Below the pieces are notes generated by a model, which was not told the origin of the DNA, did no database searches, and worked only from the letters and a program-made list of their open reading frames with translations. Shown piece after piece: positions 51,438 through 60,614 of a stretch of DNA of 64,000 nucleotides. The DNA comes from Aldehydirespirator sp965248735 (lineage in GTDB: Bacteria > Actinomycetota > Acidimicrobiia > Acidimicrobiales > Aldehydirespiratoraceae). The DNA is taken from assembly GCA_965248735.1 (NCBI GenBank), contig OZ252146.1, forward strand, positions 3,410,001 through 3,474,000, given 5' to 3'. A program made the translations under genes and the position numbers. Position 1 is the first letter of the stretch; every line of letters starts with the position of its first letter.

Positions 51438-51550
51438 GCGAACCCGCACCGCACCAAACAGGCCGCCCCGCCGCGAACCCGCACCGCACCAAACAGGCCG
51501 CCCCGCCCGCGAACCCGCACCGCACCAAACAGGCCGCCCCGCCCGCGAGC
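51438..51550. repeat. 35/36-bp tandem array
   Basis: GCGAACCCGCACCGCACC recurs at 51438, 51473 and 51509, with a partial fourth from 51545. It fills most of the 51269-51605 gap between chorismate mutase and the HNH gene, in which no gene is seen. Confidence 0.85.
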
Positions 51551-51605
51551 TACACCGCATTGCCTCCCCCGACGCCAACCCGCGCCGCCCCGTGCGGGCT
51601 AGCCG

Positions 51606-53267
51606 CTAGCCAAGCGTGAACAGCGGCTCGGGCTGGTGTGCTCCGGCCGACGGGCTTGCGGCCCGGTCGGCTCGGCCCAGTGCCGGCCGGGCGTTTGGGG
51701 GCGGCTCGGTGCGCACCGACGCACGACTGCGCGGTGGCCCGTGCACTGGGGGCGGGTCGTGCGCGTGCGCCGGCCCGTAGCGAATCCGCTCAGGCGGCGC
51801 GATGGTGTACAGGCCCCTCCCGTCGGGCACCACCCGCCAGCCGTGATGGTGCACCTTCTGGTGGCAGGCCCAACACAACAACATCATGTTGTCAATGTTG
51901 GTGGCGCCGCCCTGTGACACCGGTCTGATGTGATGACCCTGACAGATCCACATATCGGCGCCACAGCCGCCGCAGGCTCCGTATAGGGCCCGCAGCGCGC
52001 TCATCTGAGCCTTGGTGGCAAGCCGCTTGGCGTGGCTGTGCCACAGAGGCAAGCCCTCACCGCTGAACACCACCCCCTTGATCCTCGCATCACAGAAGTA
52101 CTCCTCAAGCACGCTCAGGGGGATCACCCCGCCCCCGGCGACCTCCGCGAACGCCTCCGTGCCATCCGCGCTGAGATGCTGCACGATGGTGATCTCAGCC
52201 GACGGCCGGCTCCCGCACCCACCCCCGCACCGGTCGCCGCCGCGGGCAGCGACATCACCGCCGCCTACGCCGTTGGTGGTGTGGCCGCTGGAGTGTGCAC
52301 CGCCATTGCCTCCATCAGCCCCGCCGTTCCTGCCGCCGTCGTTCGTCCCGCTGGTCCGGCCCACACCGCCGCCGTCCCGGCTAACGCCGCCGCCGGTCTG
52401 GCTCGCATCGCCGCCGCGGCCCGTCCGGCCCACACCGCCGCCGTCGCCGGTCTGGCTCGCGTCGCTGCTTTCGCCGTTGTTGCGAGCGGAACCGCCGGGG
52501 CCGTTTCCAGCGGGCGCGGCCTTGTTGGCTTTGGAGTAGATGCTTCCGTGCGAGGTCAAAGTGTCGAGCGCGTCGGCCATGCGCTGGTTGAGGCTGCGCT
52601 TCTCCCCGCCAGGACTATGCAGGTCCAAGCGACGCAGCCGCTCGGCCTCCAACAAGAACCGCTTGCGCATCTTGGCGCCAGCCACGGGGTCCAACTCGCC
52701 CCGCAGATGCACCATGCCGTCGTCGCCGTCCCAGATGCTCAACCGCCGCCTGGCCCGCTGGCGGCGATACTCGCCCTCGCCGCCGTCGCCCTGGCGCTTT
52801 ATCGCCCAGCGGCCCGCCTCTTTGGTGAACTGCTCGGGAGACATCTCGGCGGCCTTATCCAACAACTCGGCGTCGCCGTCGACCTGGTCGGCACTCGTCT
52901 TGCCTGAAGCTCTCGCCAGCGTCTTGGCGTTAGCGACGGAGATCTGGCCGGTTTCCACCGCGTCGCGCACCGCGGGCATGGACTGCAGGCTCTGCGCAGT
53001 CTGGACCTGCCCCGCCGCTTCTCGCCGGGACAGTCCCGCGGACTGGGCCAGCACCCCGACACCCGAGTCGCCGTGGCGTTCACGGGCTGAGACCACAACG
53101 GCGGCGTCGGCCTGCAGCACCGACACCTGAGCACCAAGAGCCTTCGACTCGCTCAGCACTTCCCGCACATCCGCAGTCGGGGTAGCGGGATCATTGACGA
53201 GTCGGATGAGCTCTGCGAGACCCTCCCGCACCTGATCCCGCACCCGTCGTGCCGTCTCGATACCCAT
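51606..53267 (-). CDS. DUF222 domain HNH endonuclease
   Basis: A 553-residue protein of the actinobacterial DUF222/13E12-type family. N-terminal helical DUF222 region (about 10-240), a long Gly/Ser-rich linker (about 255-360), then an HNH domain with CGGCGAD, CQGHHIRPVSQGG and NMMLLCWACHQKVHH. Members are multicopy and sometimes mobile; function is uncertain. ATG 53267 sits just after a good promoter, implying a leaderless transcript. Confidence 0.9.
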   Translation of the reverse strand: MGIETARRVRDQVREGLAELIRLVNDPATPTADVREVLSESKALGAQVSVLQADAAVVVSARERHGDSGVGVLAQSAGLSRREAAGQVQTAQSLQSMPAVRDAVETGQISVANAKTLARASGKTSADQVDGDAELLDKAAEMSPEQFTKEAGRWAIKRQGDGGEGEYRRQRARRRLSIWDGDDGMVHLRGELDPVAGAKMRKRFLLEAERLRRLDLHSPGGEKRSLNQRMADALDTLTSHGSIYSKANKAAPAGNGPGGSARNNGESSDASQTGDGGGVGRTGRGGDASQTGGGVSRDGGGVGRTSGTNDGGRNGGADGGNGGAHSSGHTTNGVGGGDVAARGGDRCGGGCGSRPSAEITIVQHLSADGTEAFAEVAGGGVIPLSVLEEYFCDARIKGVVFSGEGLPLWHSHAKRLATKAQMSALRALYGACGGCGADMWICQGHHIRPVSQGGATNIDNMMLLCWACHQKVHHHGWRVVPDGRGLYTIAPPERIRYGPAHAHDPPPVHGPPRSRASVRTEPPPNARPALGRADRAASPSAGAHQPEPLFTLG

Positions 53268-53302
53268 GAACACATCATGCCATAGGGGTGTGACAATTGT
53301 CA
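53266..53302 (-). promoter_or_regulatory. Promoter overlapping a perfect palindrome
   Basis: On the minus strand TTGACA (-35) starts inside the 12-bp palindrome TGACAATTGTCA (53291-53302); a -10-like CATGAT follows after about 18 bp and the ATG at 53267 comes immediately after. A repressor bound to the palindrome would block the promoter. Confidence 0.55.
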
Positions 53303-53411
53303 AGCCTTTTCAAGAGTTTTGCTGTCAATTCAACGGGAGAATCTGTGGCTAGGCGGACCACAGATGAGCGCTAGTGAGGACTTCTCAAGGAGCGTTGACT
53401 CCCCCGGTCAG

Positions 53412-54638
53412 TCAGGCCGCGAGCGACAGCCGACAAGCCTCATCTCGAAGCGAGCGAACACTCCGGGCGACCCGATCAATCGTCGCCAGGATCTCCTCGA
53501 TCGAGCCGGCAAGATCAACGGTGACAACCTCCAAGCGCTTGCCGGAGTGTCGAATCTCATGCTCCAAAGGCTCGGCCTCACCCTTCGCATAGACCAGTAG
53601 GCCACCTGGCAGATTGAGAGCGGTCGCGTAGGCGAGGATCTGATACAGGTCGGCATTGGGGACGCTCTTGATGTCGATGCGCTTGTACTTGGCGTCGCCC
53701 ACGAATGTGCAGGTGCGGCCGTTCCACCACGTGAGGTCAGGCTCAAGGCGAAGCTCTCCTTGCTGGTCTAGGAAGATGCGTCTGGGAAGGCCCTTGTCCG
53801 AGCAGAACGTGCGCTCGGAGAGGCCGAGCGATTCCTGAAGAGCCCGCGTGACGAAGCCTTGAAACACCTCGTTCATGTCGATGAGGAACCCGGCGGCTCG
53901 CCTGTTGCCTCGGTCCAGCTCCAAGGCCTGATACTTGAGGATGAGCCTAGAAAGGGTCACGACCTCCCGGTAGTGCTCATTGAGCCGATCGAAGGCGACC
54001 TCCGGCACCTCGTGGGGCGAGAACCTCACTGCCGTGACGTTGGCCAGTGTGGCACCCATCCACCGCAACCCGTCGCGCGAACGGCGGTCGGTTAGATGCA
54101 TGCGGCCTATGAGTTCGGCTGCGGCCTTGACCATCCGGTTGGCCAAGATGTCGTCGGTGAACTCGTCGTATTGCACCTCAACCGGCACCAGCACATCGAA
54201 TCTGCGCCGTAGTTGCTCGGCCATGTCGATTCGACCACGGACGGTTCGCAGAGCATCCTGCTCGGTCCGATACCCATGCAGCAATCCGCGGGCGAAGGCG
54301 CTGCGGGCCGCCGAGGTCAGCGCGAGGGCCAAAGCCTCGACCAGTGTCGGAGCTGCCTCGAAACTGAACCCCTCGTCTCGAAGATTGAAGGCTCCCATCG
54401 CGTAGGACGCCAGGTAGATGACGCGGGAGATGTCCAGTTTGGGCTCGATGGCGACCGACAACTCCCCCAGTTCGAGAGCGCCAATGATGGACTCGGGCCG
54501 CAGCGAATAGCAGTCGCTCTCACCTGAGATGGGGTGAATCGCGATTGACGGCAGCGCCTTTCGGACCGTGTCCCGCTCGACGACGCTCAGTCGCAGAGGC
54601 TCGCTCGTGTGATACTCCTGAAGGTCAATCTGACGCAT
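53412..54638 (-). CDS. mcrC: McrC-family restriction subunit
   Basis: A 408-residue nuclease subunit of a type IV, modification-dependent restriction system. A PD-(D/E)xK core is visible at D301 and D315-A-K317 (LEPDLTWW, then FVGDAKYKR), with YQILAY following. The N-terminal half is the McrB-docking region. ATG 54638 overlaps mcrB by 14 bp; the longer ORF upstream is antisense-like. McrC needs McrB for targeting and translocation. Confidence 0.9.
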   Translation of the reverse strand: MRQIDLQEYHTSEPLRLSVVERDTVRKALPSIAIHPISGESDCYSLRPESIIGALELGELSVAIEPKLDISRVIYLASYAMGAFNLRDEGFSFEAAPTLVEALALALTSAARSAFARGLLHGYRTEQDALRTVRGRIDMAEQLRRRFDVLVPVEVQYDEFTDDILANRMVKAAAELIGRMHLTDRRSRDGLRWMGATLANVTAVRFSPHEVPEVAFDRLNEHYREVVTLSRLILKYQALELDRGNRRAAGFLIDMNEVFQGFVTRALQESLGLSERTFCSDKGLPRRIFLDQQGELRLEPDLTWWNGRTCTFVGDAKYKRIDIKSVPNADLYQILAYATALNLPGGLLVYAKGEAEPLEHEIRHSGKRLEVVTVDLAGSIEEILATIDRVARSVRSLRDEACRLSLAA

Positions 54639-56703
54639 CGTCGCCGGCTGGTGCGCGCTCCTGATCGACGCTGTCCTCGTCGGCCGCGTCCGGGCCGCCG
54701 TCGGCGCCGCGCCGGAGCTTGTCGAGATCGAACTCATCCAGCCGGCCGTGCTCGCCATAGAGCTGCTCCTCAACGTAGGGCAGCACGTTGTGTTCCCAGA
54801 TCAGGCCCACCATCTCCTCGTCAAGATCGTCCTTCATGAAGTAGCTCGGGCCGATTGCCGCGTGGCGGTCTGACAACTTCTCGTTCGCCCGGTCGACGGC
54901 GTCGGCGACCCATTCCATCCCGCTCGCCTTCTCCTCCAGCCATCTCTGAAGCAGGCCTTGTACGGGTGCCTTGTCGGGATGGAGCTCAAAGAAGTGGAAC
55001 CTCCGCCGCAGTGCGAGGTCGACTAGGGCGATGGAACGGTCGGCAGTGTTCATGGTGCCGATGATCCAGAGGTTCTCGGGCAGGGAGAACGACTCGTCGG
55101 AGTACTGAAGCCGCATGTCAACGTCCCGGTACTCCAGCAGGAAGTACAACTCCCCAAACACCTTGGAGAGATTGCCCCTGTTGATCTCATCAATCACAAG
55201 CACATGGATCTCGCCATCGGCCTCCCGTGCTCTCCTCGCCATCTCCAGCAGCGGACCGTCCCGCAGCTCGAACCCGTGGCGGCCACCTTCAAGCGTCGGG
55301 CGGAATCCCTGTACGAAGTCCTCATAGGCGTACGACGGATGGAACTGCACGAGCCGCACCCGGTCGGACGATCCCGCCAGACACTCCGCCAGCGCTTGCG
55401 CTACATACGTCTTGCCGGTCCCTGGCGGCCCCTGGAAGATGACCTGCCGCTTGTCTCGAAGCAGCGTCTCGATCTTGCGCAGATAGCTGACGTCCCACAG
55501 CAGTTCGTAGGCGAGCTCCTCTAGGTCGAAGTCAGCCTCGGGCGAGTCCCCATCATCGTGCCCTGGCCGCGCTCCCGGATCACGTCCCGTAAGGAGGAGT
55601 TGGTGCAGACGCCACGTTCCGTCGTGCCCTGAGATTCGACGAATGGTCAGAGGTGCGCCGAGCAGATTGAGGAGGTCCCGCTTGACGGCAGTCCGGGGGA
55701 CATTGGTGCGCTTCCAATCCACCGACACGACATGGCGCCAGTCGAGACCCTCATCGGCGCGGTACGCGTACTCCTGCGTCACTATGCCCAAAGCGATCTG
55801 ACGAGTCGTCTTGAGAGGCAGAGCCACTAGATCGCCCATACGTACTTGGGACCGCAGTGCCCAGAGCTGACTCGCATGACTGGAGACCGATCGGTCGCTG
55901 GCGTCTGGAAGCGCTCGACGGACCATGGCTGTCACGTCGTCACGACTCGGGACATCCGTCAACTCCGTCAGGTTGCCCCAACCCATGCTGGCCAGCCCGT
56001 GCTCAAGGTTGTAGTCCTCGCGCTCACCGTCCCTGCCGGCCCTGATGAGCCAGGCCGTCGCTGGCGGGGGTGGTTCTATATCAGGTGGTTCTCCGTCTTG
56101 GGCGACATGGTCCATCCGCCAGAGGATCGACTCCGCTTCGAGACGATCGTTGGGCGTGCCGTCGCTGCACTCGATAAGTCGGTCGAGAAACGCTACTGCG
56201 TGCTCGTACGCCGTACCTTCGTCCGCGTCCTTGGCAGGCAGGGAATGCCCGGTCTGCTTGAATGCCTTGTCAAACTGCCTTACCTTGTAGGGCGGATAGT
56301 CGGAACCTAGTGCCATCAGAAGCACAGAAACCGGCCTCAGACCCGTCCCCTTACGATTTACGGGCACGTCAGACGGCACTCGTCCAAAGAAATCGCGGAT
56401 GCGCTCGCTCGGTGACGCGGGCTCTTCTGTCCAGAGAGCTCGCAGAGCATTCAGCGCCTCGTCAGACCCAGACTTGAACCACCTGTTCAGCGGATCGCGC
56501 CATCCAAAGATGTCATCTTGGTGAGTGATCCCCGTCTTCACCAGCGAGGGCCAGTTGCTGTTCCCGGCGCGCACTGCACGGAGCGCTTTGCCAAGCTTCT
56601 CTATGATCCCGCGCTTCCACTCCGCGATCCCTTCGACCTCATCGAAGTCGATGAGGATTCGAGCTCTCGCGATGTAGTCGGCGTAGGGGTTGCTGCCAGC
56701 CAT
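54625..56703 (-). CDS. mcrB: McrB-family GTPase with PUA/EVE-like reader domain
   Basis: A 692-residue AAA+ GTPase. Residues 1-200 are an unassigned N-domain; residues about 216-330 (AWLIRAGRDGEREDY...MGWGNLTELTD) resemble EVE/YTH-fold modified-base readers; then Walker A GPPGTGKT (425-432), Walker B VLVIDEI (501-507) and the McrB-specific MNTADRS (551-557). The reader would recognise modified DNA and McrC would cut. ATG 56703 is the first start. The region 56704-56898 upstream has no gene. Confidence 0.9.
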   Translation of the reverse strand: MAGSNPYADYIARARILIDFDEVEGIAEWKRGIIEKLGKALRAVRAGNSNWPSLVKTGITHQDDIFGWRDPLNRWFKSGSDEALNALRALWTEEPASPSERIRDFFGRVPSDVPVNRKGTGLRPVSVLLMALGSDYPPYKVRQFDKAFKQTGHSLPAKDADEGTAYEHAVAFLDRLIECSDGTPNDRLEAESILWRMDHVAQDGEPPDIEPPPPATAWLIRAGRDGEREDYNLEHGLASMGWGNLTELTDVPSRDDVTAMVRRALPDASDRSVSSHASQLWALRSQVRMGDLVALPLKTTRQIALGIVTQEYAYRADEGLDWRHVVSVDWKRTNVPRTAVKRDLLNLLGAPLTIRRISGHDGTWRLHQLLLTGRDPGARPGHDDGDSPEADFDLEELAYELLWDVSYLRKIETLLRDKRQVIFQGPPGTGKTYVAQALAECLAGSSDRVRLVQFHPSYAYEDFVQGFRPTLEGGRHGFELRDGPLLEMARRAREADGEIHVLVIDEINRGNLSKVFGELYFLLEYRDVDMRLQYSDESFSLPENLWIIGTMNTADRSIALVDLALRRRFHFFELHPDKAPVQGLLQRWLEEKASGMEWVADAVDRANEKLSDRHAAIGPSYFMKDDLDEEMVGLIWEHNVLPYVEEQLYGEHGRLDEFDLDKLRRGADGGPDAADEDSVDQERAPAGDDASD

Positions 56704-56898
56704 GCATGATCACACTCGTCGCGTCACGGAGGTTCCGGCGCCATGTCCGCCAGAGTTGCTCTAGCGGCACGACCCTACAGCTTGCATGTGACAGGCAGCT
56801 TCGAAATGGCTCGGGTCTCAGTCGTCAGCTTCCCTACACAGCCGGAGTTGTGGATCCCGTGGAGAGACTCTAAGGCCCGCAGGGTCCCTGACTGGCGT

Positions 56899-57498
56899 TC
56901 AGGCGTTGGTGGCTATTCGGTAGAGCTCGCCGATTAGGTCGTCGTAGCGGCCGGCGGCCAGGGTGATGGCGTAGGCGGCGCCCACTGCGCCACCCAGGAT
57001 CGCCACGGGCAGGCGGTCGAGGAACCGCTTGGCGCCCGGTAGTGCGTGCGGCAGCACGGCCAGGAGCAGGGCGGGCAGCAGCGCCCCCGCCATATACACG
57101 AGCATCAAGCCGAGCGTGCGCGCCCCCTCGGTGCCGGCGTTGTTGAGGATTTCGCCGAGCTTGGGGCCCACGCAGGGCCGCCACAGCCATCCGGCCAGCG
57201 CGCCCGCCACCACGCCCGAGCCCGTGGCCGACAGCGACGGCGGCCGCTTGGCTCGGTACGCCAGCACGAAGGCGCCCGCGGCCAGCGCCGCGGCCGCGAA
57301 CACCGCCGCGCCGCTCAGCTCGACCTGCCAGTGGCCGGCCGCTCGGGCCCACGTCAACAGCGCGGCACCCAATAGGTAGGACAGCGCCACCGTGAGGCGG
57401 GCCTTCCGGGCCACCAGAACCAGCGCCACCGCGGGCACCAGCGCCGCCAGCGTGCACGCGACGCCGACGGAGCCCACTCCCTCCAGGAAGGTCGCCAC
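56899..57498 (-). CDS. CcdA/DsbD-like thiol-disulfide membrane protein
   Basis: A 199-residue protein with six predicted membrane helices. WRPCVGPKLGEIL matches the PCxGP motif of CcdA/DsbD transmembrane domains, which pass electrons from cytoplasmic thioredoxin outward. The partner cysteine is probably the one in VGVACTLAALVP of helix 1. It lies 30 bp downstream of a TlpA-like thioredoxin, a natural electron acceptor. Confidence 0.7.
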   Translation of the reverse strand: MATFLEGVGSVGVACTLAALVPAVALVLVARKARLTVALSYLLGAALLTWARAAGHWQVELSGAAVFAAAALAAGAFVLAYRAKRPPSLSATGSGVVAGALAGWLWRPCVGPKLGEILNNAGTEGARTLGLMLVYMAGALLPALLLAVLPHALPGAKRFLDRLPVAILGGAVGAAYAITLAAGRYDDLIGELYRIATNA

Positions 57499-57528
57499 CG
57501 CTCTCAGCCTCCGATGCGCCGGACCCGG

Positions 57529-58350
57529 TCAGGCCTCGGCCAGCAGCCGCTCGACGGTCTCGTAGAGCTGCGCGTAGGTGGCTCGGCCGTCGCCCGTGCG
57601 GTCGAAGCGGATCTGGTTGACGCCGTCGATCACGTAGACGCGGGGCCAGTAGCCGATGTTGCCCTCCTGCCAGCGGTGGAAGTTGCGCTTGTCGGTGTCG
57701 AGGGCGATTGGCCAGATGACACCGAGGTCGGCCGCGGCCTCGATGATGTTGTCCACGTCGGCCTCGTAGGAGAACTCCGGCGAGTGCACGCCCACGATCT
57801 CCACCCCCTGGCCGCGGAAGTCGGCGTAAAGCCGGCCGAGGGCTTCGAGGGTGTTCTTGCAGTTGCGGCATCCGAAGGTCCAGAACTGCACAACCGTGAG
57901 CGTGTTGGCCGCCCGGATCTCCTCCAGCGACGTGGCGTCGGTGTTGAGCCAGCCGTCGAGGTTTGTGAGGGTGTCGGCCTGCCCCAGCACCTCGATGGGC
58001 TCAGGAGGGACTGTGGTCGCGGCGACCGTGGTGGTCGCGTCCGAGACTGGATCGTCGGTGGTCTCCGCGCTGGATTCGGTGCCAGACGAGGGCACGGTCG
58101 TAGCGGCAGCCGAGCCGTCGGCGGCGCCAGCATCAGCGGCGTCAGCGGCGGAGCCAGCATCAGCGGCAGCCGAGCCGTCGGCGAGGCCAGTAGCAGCGGC
58201 GTCGGAAGCGTCATCGCCGGAGTCGGCTGCCACGAGGTTGGCAGCAGAGTCGTCGCCGGGGTCGTCGCCGCGCAATGCCGTCCAGGCGATGGCAGCCAGC
58301 CCCACAGCCAGCACGCCCAGCGCCAGATAGCGCACGAAGGAGGGTCGCAT
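57529..58350 (-). CDS. TlpA/DsbE-like membrane-anchored thioredoxin
   Basis: A 273-residue protein with one N-terminal membrane helix (about 9-28), an Ala/Ser/Asp/Thr-rich linker (30-120) and a thioredoxin domain whose active site is C-R-N-C (FWTFGCRNCKNTLEAL). The resolving cis-proline region reads GYWPRVYVID. The start is ATG 58350; the frame opens to 58413. It would reduce disulfides outside the membrane with electrons from the CcdA-like neighbour. Confidence 0.85.
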   Translation of the reverse strand: MRPSFVRYLALGVLAVGLAAIAWTALRGDDPGDDSAANLVAADSGDDASDAAATGLADGSAAADAGSAADAADAGAADGSAAATTVPSSGTESSAETTDDPVSDATTTVAATTVPPEPIEVLGQADTLTNLDGWLNTDATSLEEIRAANTLTVVQFWTFGCRNCKNTLEALGRLYADFRGQGVEIVGVHSPEFSYEADVDNIIEAAADLGVIWPIALDTDKRNFHRWQEGNIGYWPRVYVIDGVNQIRFDRTGDGRATYAQLYETVERLLAEA

Positions 58351-58440
58351 CGCACCATGAACAATACGAGCACCGGCAGAGGCCCGGCATCCGAGCCTGT
58401 GGCCACACTTCAATCACCACAAGCAAGATCCTGAACCTGA

Positions 58441-58461
58441 CGTATTACATATCGTGATACG
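58441..58461 (+). promoter_or_regulatory. Imperfect palindrome upstream of the split mazE
   Basis: CGTAT and ATACG flank an 11-bp core (58441-58461), nine bases before the antitoxin ATG. RHH antitoxins usually bind such sites to repress their own operon. AT-rich against the local average. Confidence 0.45.
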
Positions 58462-58530
58462 CTTCGCTCATGGCCCGTGCGATATCGGTACGACTCGACG
58501 AGGAGGCTCTGCGCGCCTTGAGCCAGCTAG

Positions 58531-60387
58531 GAGACTGCTGAGTAATTCGGGTCGGGGTGCTCGCGATCGTGTGGGTGGTGTGGGAGAATTGGGGGCATGC
58601 AGGGCGTTGAGAGACCGGATCGGGAGCTGTTGGACGCGTTGGGGCTGTGCGGGGCTCTGGTGCGTGAGGGGTCGGTGTATCGGTTCTTGGCCGAGCACCG
58701 GCTGAGGCTGTTTCCCGACGGGTTGTTCGGGGATTTGTTCGGGCCGCGGGGCCGGCCGTCGGTGCCGGGTTCGGTGATCGCGGTGGTGATGGTGTTGCAG
58801 GCGTTGGAGGGGTGCTCTGACCGCGAGGCGGCCGAGCGGCTGCGCTGCGATGTGCGCTGGAAGGCCGCGGCGGGGCTCAGCATCGACGATGGGGGCTTCG
58901 ATTCGAGCGTGTTGACGCTGTGGCGTCAGAGGCTGCGCGCCAGTGAGCGTCCGGAGCGGATCTTCGACGCGGTGCGCGAGGTGGCTGCTGAGTGCGGGGC
59001 GCTGTCGAACAGGACGCGGCGGGCGTTGGACTCCACGGTGCTGTATGACGCGGTGGCGACCCAGGACACGGTCACGATGATCGGCGCGCAGATACGGCGT
59101 GTGCGCCGCCTGGCGCCGCGGGCGGCGGCGTTGGTGCTGGCCCATGACTACGACAGCCGCGCCAAGCCTGTTTGTGACTGGGGCGACCCCGACGAGCGGG
59201 CCTGGCTCATAGACGAGCTGGTCACCGACGCCCGGGCGGTGCTCGACGCGCTCGAGGGCTCAGAGCTCACAGGCGAGCAGGCCCGGGCGGCGGCGCTGCT
59301 GGCGGTGGTGGCCGGCCAAGACGTCGAGGCCGACCCCAAGGTGCCGGGACGGTGGCGCATCGCGCGCCGCGTCGCGAGGGGCCGGGTCATATCGACAGTG
59401 GACCCCGAGGCCCGCCATGCCCGCAAGTCCCGCTCACAGCGCCGCGACGGCTACAAGGCCCACATCTGCGCCGAGCCCGACACCGGGCTCATCACCGCCG
59501 CAGAACTCACCACAGCGGACACATCAGACGCCCAAGTCGGCCCCCGCCTGCTCCAACAGGACCCCACAGCCCCCCACAACACCACCAACACCGACACCGA
59601 CACCGCCGACACCGACACCGCCGACAACACCGACACCGACACCGACACCGACACCGCCGACAACACCGACACCGCCGACACCGCCTCCGGCGCCGCCGGC
59701 GCGGACGCTGAGGGGTTCGTGGGGCTGGTGCTGGCCGACTCGGCCTACGCGTCGGGCGAGGCGCTCGACGCGTTCGCGGCCGCCGGCTACGACACCGCCA
59801 TCAAGCCCATCAACCCCAAGCCGCGCATCACAGGGGGCTTCACCCGAGACGACTTCACCATCGACACCGACGCACAGACCGTGACCTGCCCCGCCGGGCA
59901 CACCAAAGCCGTCACACCCAGCGGAGCGGCCCGCTTCGGCGCGTTGTGCAACGGCTGCCCCCTGCGCGCCCGCTGCACCACCTCGCGGCGCGGGCGCAGC
60001 GTCACCGTCGACCAACACCACCACCGCCGACAGGCCAACAAGACCCGCTGGGCCCAGCCCGCCACCCAGGGCGCCTACCGACAGCACCGCCCCATGGCCG
60101 AGAGATCCATCGCCTGGCTCACCCGCAACAAAGCCAGACGCGTCCCCTACCGAGGCGTCGCCGCCAACTGCCTCTGGCTCACCACCAGAGCCGCAGCCGT
60201 CAACCTCGTGCGCCTCACCAACCTCGGCGTCACCCACAACAACGGCGCATTCACCCTCTAACCCCCCGCGGCAGCGCCGCGCGCCCGGCCCGCACCAGCC
60301 ACAGCACCCCACCAGCCCCAACCTCGCGCCCCGACCCCGCCAACCCCGACCCGGCGCCGGCTGCCACACCAGTTGCTCAGCAGTCTC
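58531..60387. mobile_element. IS1182-family insertion sequence
   Basis: An 1857-bp element with terminal inverted repeats beginning GAGACTGCTGAG at both ends, flanked by a 4-bp CTAG target duplication (58527-58530 and 60388-60391). The palindromic CTAG target and transposase type fit IS1182. Both ends are intact, so it may still be mobile. Confidence 0.93.
58597..60261 (+). CDS. IS1182-type transposase
   Basis: A 554-residue DDE transposase with an N-terminal DUF772 domain (about 35-110, SVIAVVMVLQALEGCSDREAA), catalytic Asp regions ALDSTVLYD and LADSAYASG, a zinc-finger-like CPAGHT...CNGCPLRARC segment and a final MAERSIAWLTRNKARR (Glu). Between the first and second Asp lies a Thr/Asp-rich run (about residues 328-366, TDTDTAD repeats) that seems to be a microsatellite expansion. 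No frameshift is seen. Confidence 0.93.
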   Translation: MQGVERPDRELLDALGLCGALVREGSVYRFLAEHRLRLFPDGLFGDLFGPRGRPSVPGSVIAVVMVLQALEGCSDREAAERLRCDVRWKAAAGLSIDDGGFDSSVLTLWRQRLRASERPERIFDAVREVAAECGALSNRTRRALDSTVLYDAVATQDTVTMIGAQIRRVRRLAPRAAALVLAHDYDSRAKPVCDWGDPDERAWLIDELVTDARAVLDALEGSELTGEQARAAALLAVVAGQDVEADPKVPGRWRIARRVARGRVISTVDPEARHARKSRSQRRDGYKAHICAEPDTGLITAAELTTADTSDAQVGPRLLQQDPTAPHNTTNTDTDTADTDTADNTDTDTDTDTADNTDTADTASGAAGADAEGFVGLVLADSAYASGEALDAFAAAGYDTAIKPINPKPRITGGFTRDDFTIDTDAQTVTCPAGHTKAVTPSGAARFGALCNGCPLRARCTTSRRGRSVTVDQHHHRRQANKTRWAQPATQGAYRQHRPMAERSIAWLTRNKARRVPYRGVAANCLWLTTRAAAVNLVRLTNLGVTHNNGAFTL

Positions 60388-60614
60388 CTAGAGGCTCAAG
60401 GCCTGACACAGTCGGAGGCCATCCGATCATCGCTGGTGCACGAAGCCGCACGGATGCGCGCCCGGCAGGCACTGGCAGCGGAGGTCGCCGCCCTGGAGGC
60501 CGACGAGGCCGACCGAGCCGAGATGAGCGACGTCGCCAGTCTCATGGAACAGCTCCGTGCGCCGGAGTGAGTCCGGCGTCAGCGGCTTGACGCAGGATCG
60601 TCGGGAACATCTCC

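Larger units (their letters stand above)
58470..60570 (+). pseudogene. mazE: MazE-type RHH antitoxin, split by an IS
   Basis: Left part: ATG 58470 to 58530 (MARAISVRLDEEALRALSQL). Right part: 60392-60570 (EAQGLTQSEAIRSSLVHEAA...MEQLRAPE). Joining them and removing one CTAG gives an uninterrupted 79-residue ribbon-helix-helix antitoxin in frame. The IS introduces a stop within three codons (TGA at 58537), so the product would be a 22-residue stub. A truncated right half could be made only from an internal start. Confidence 0.9.
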
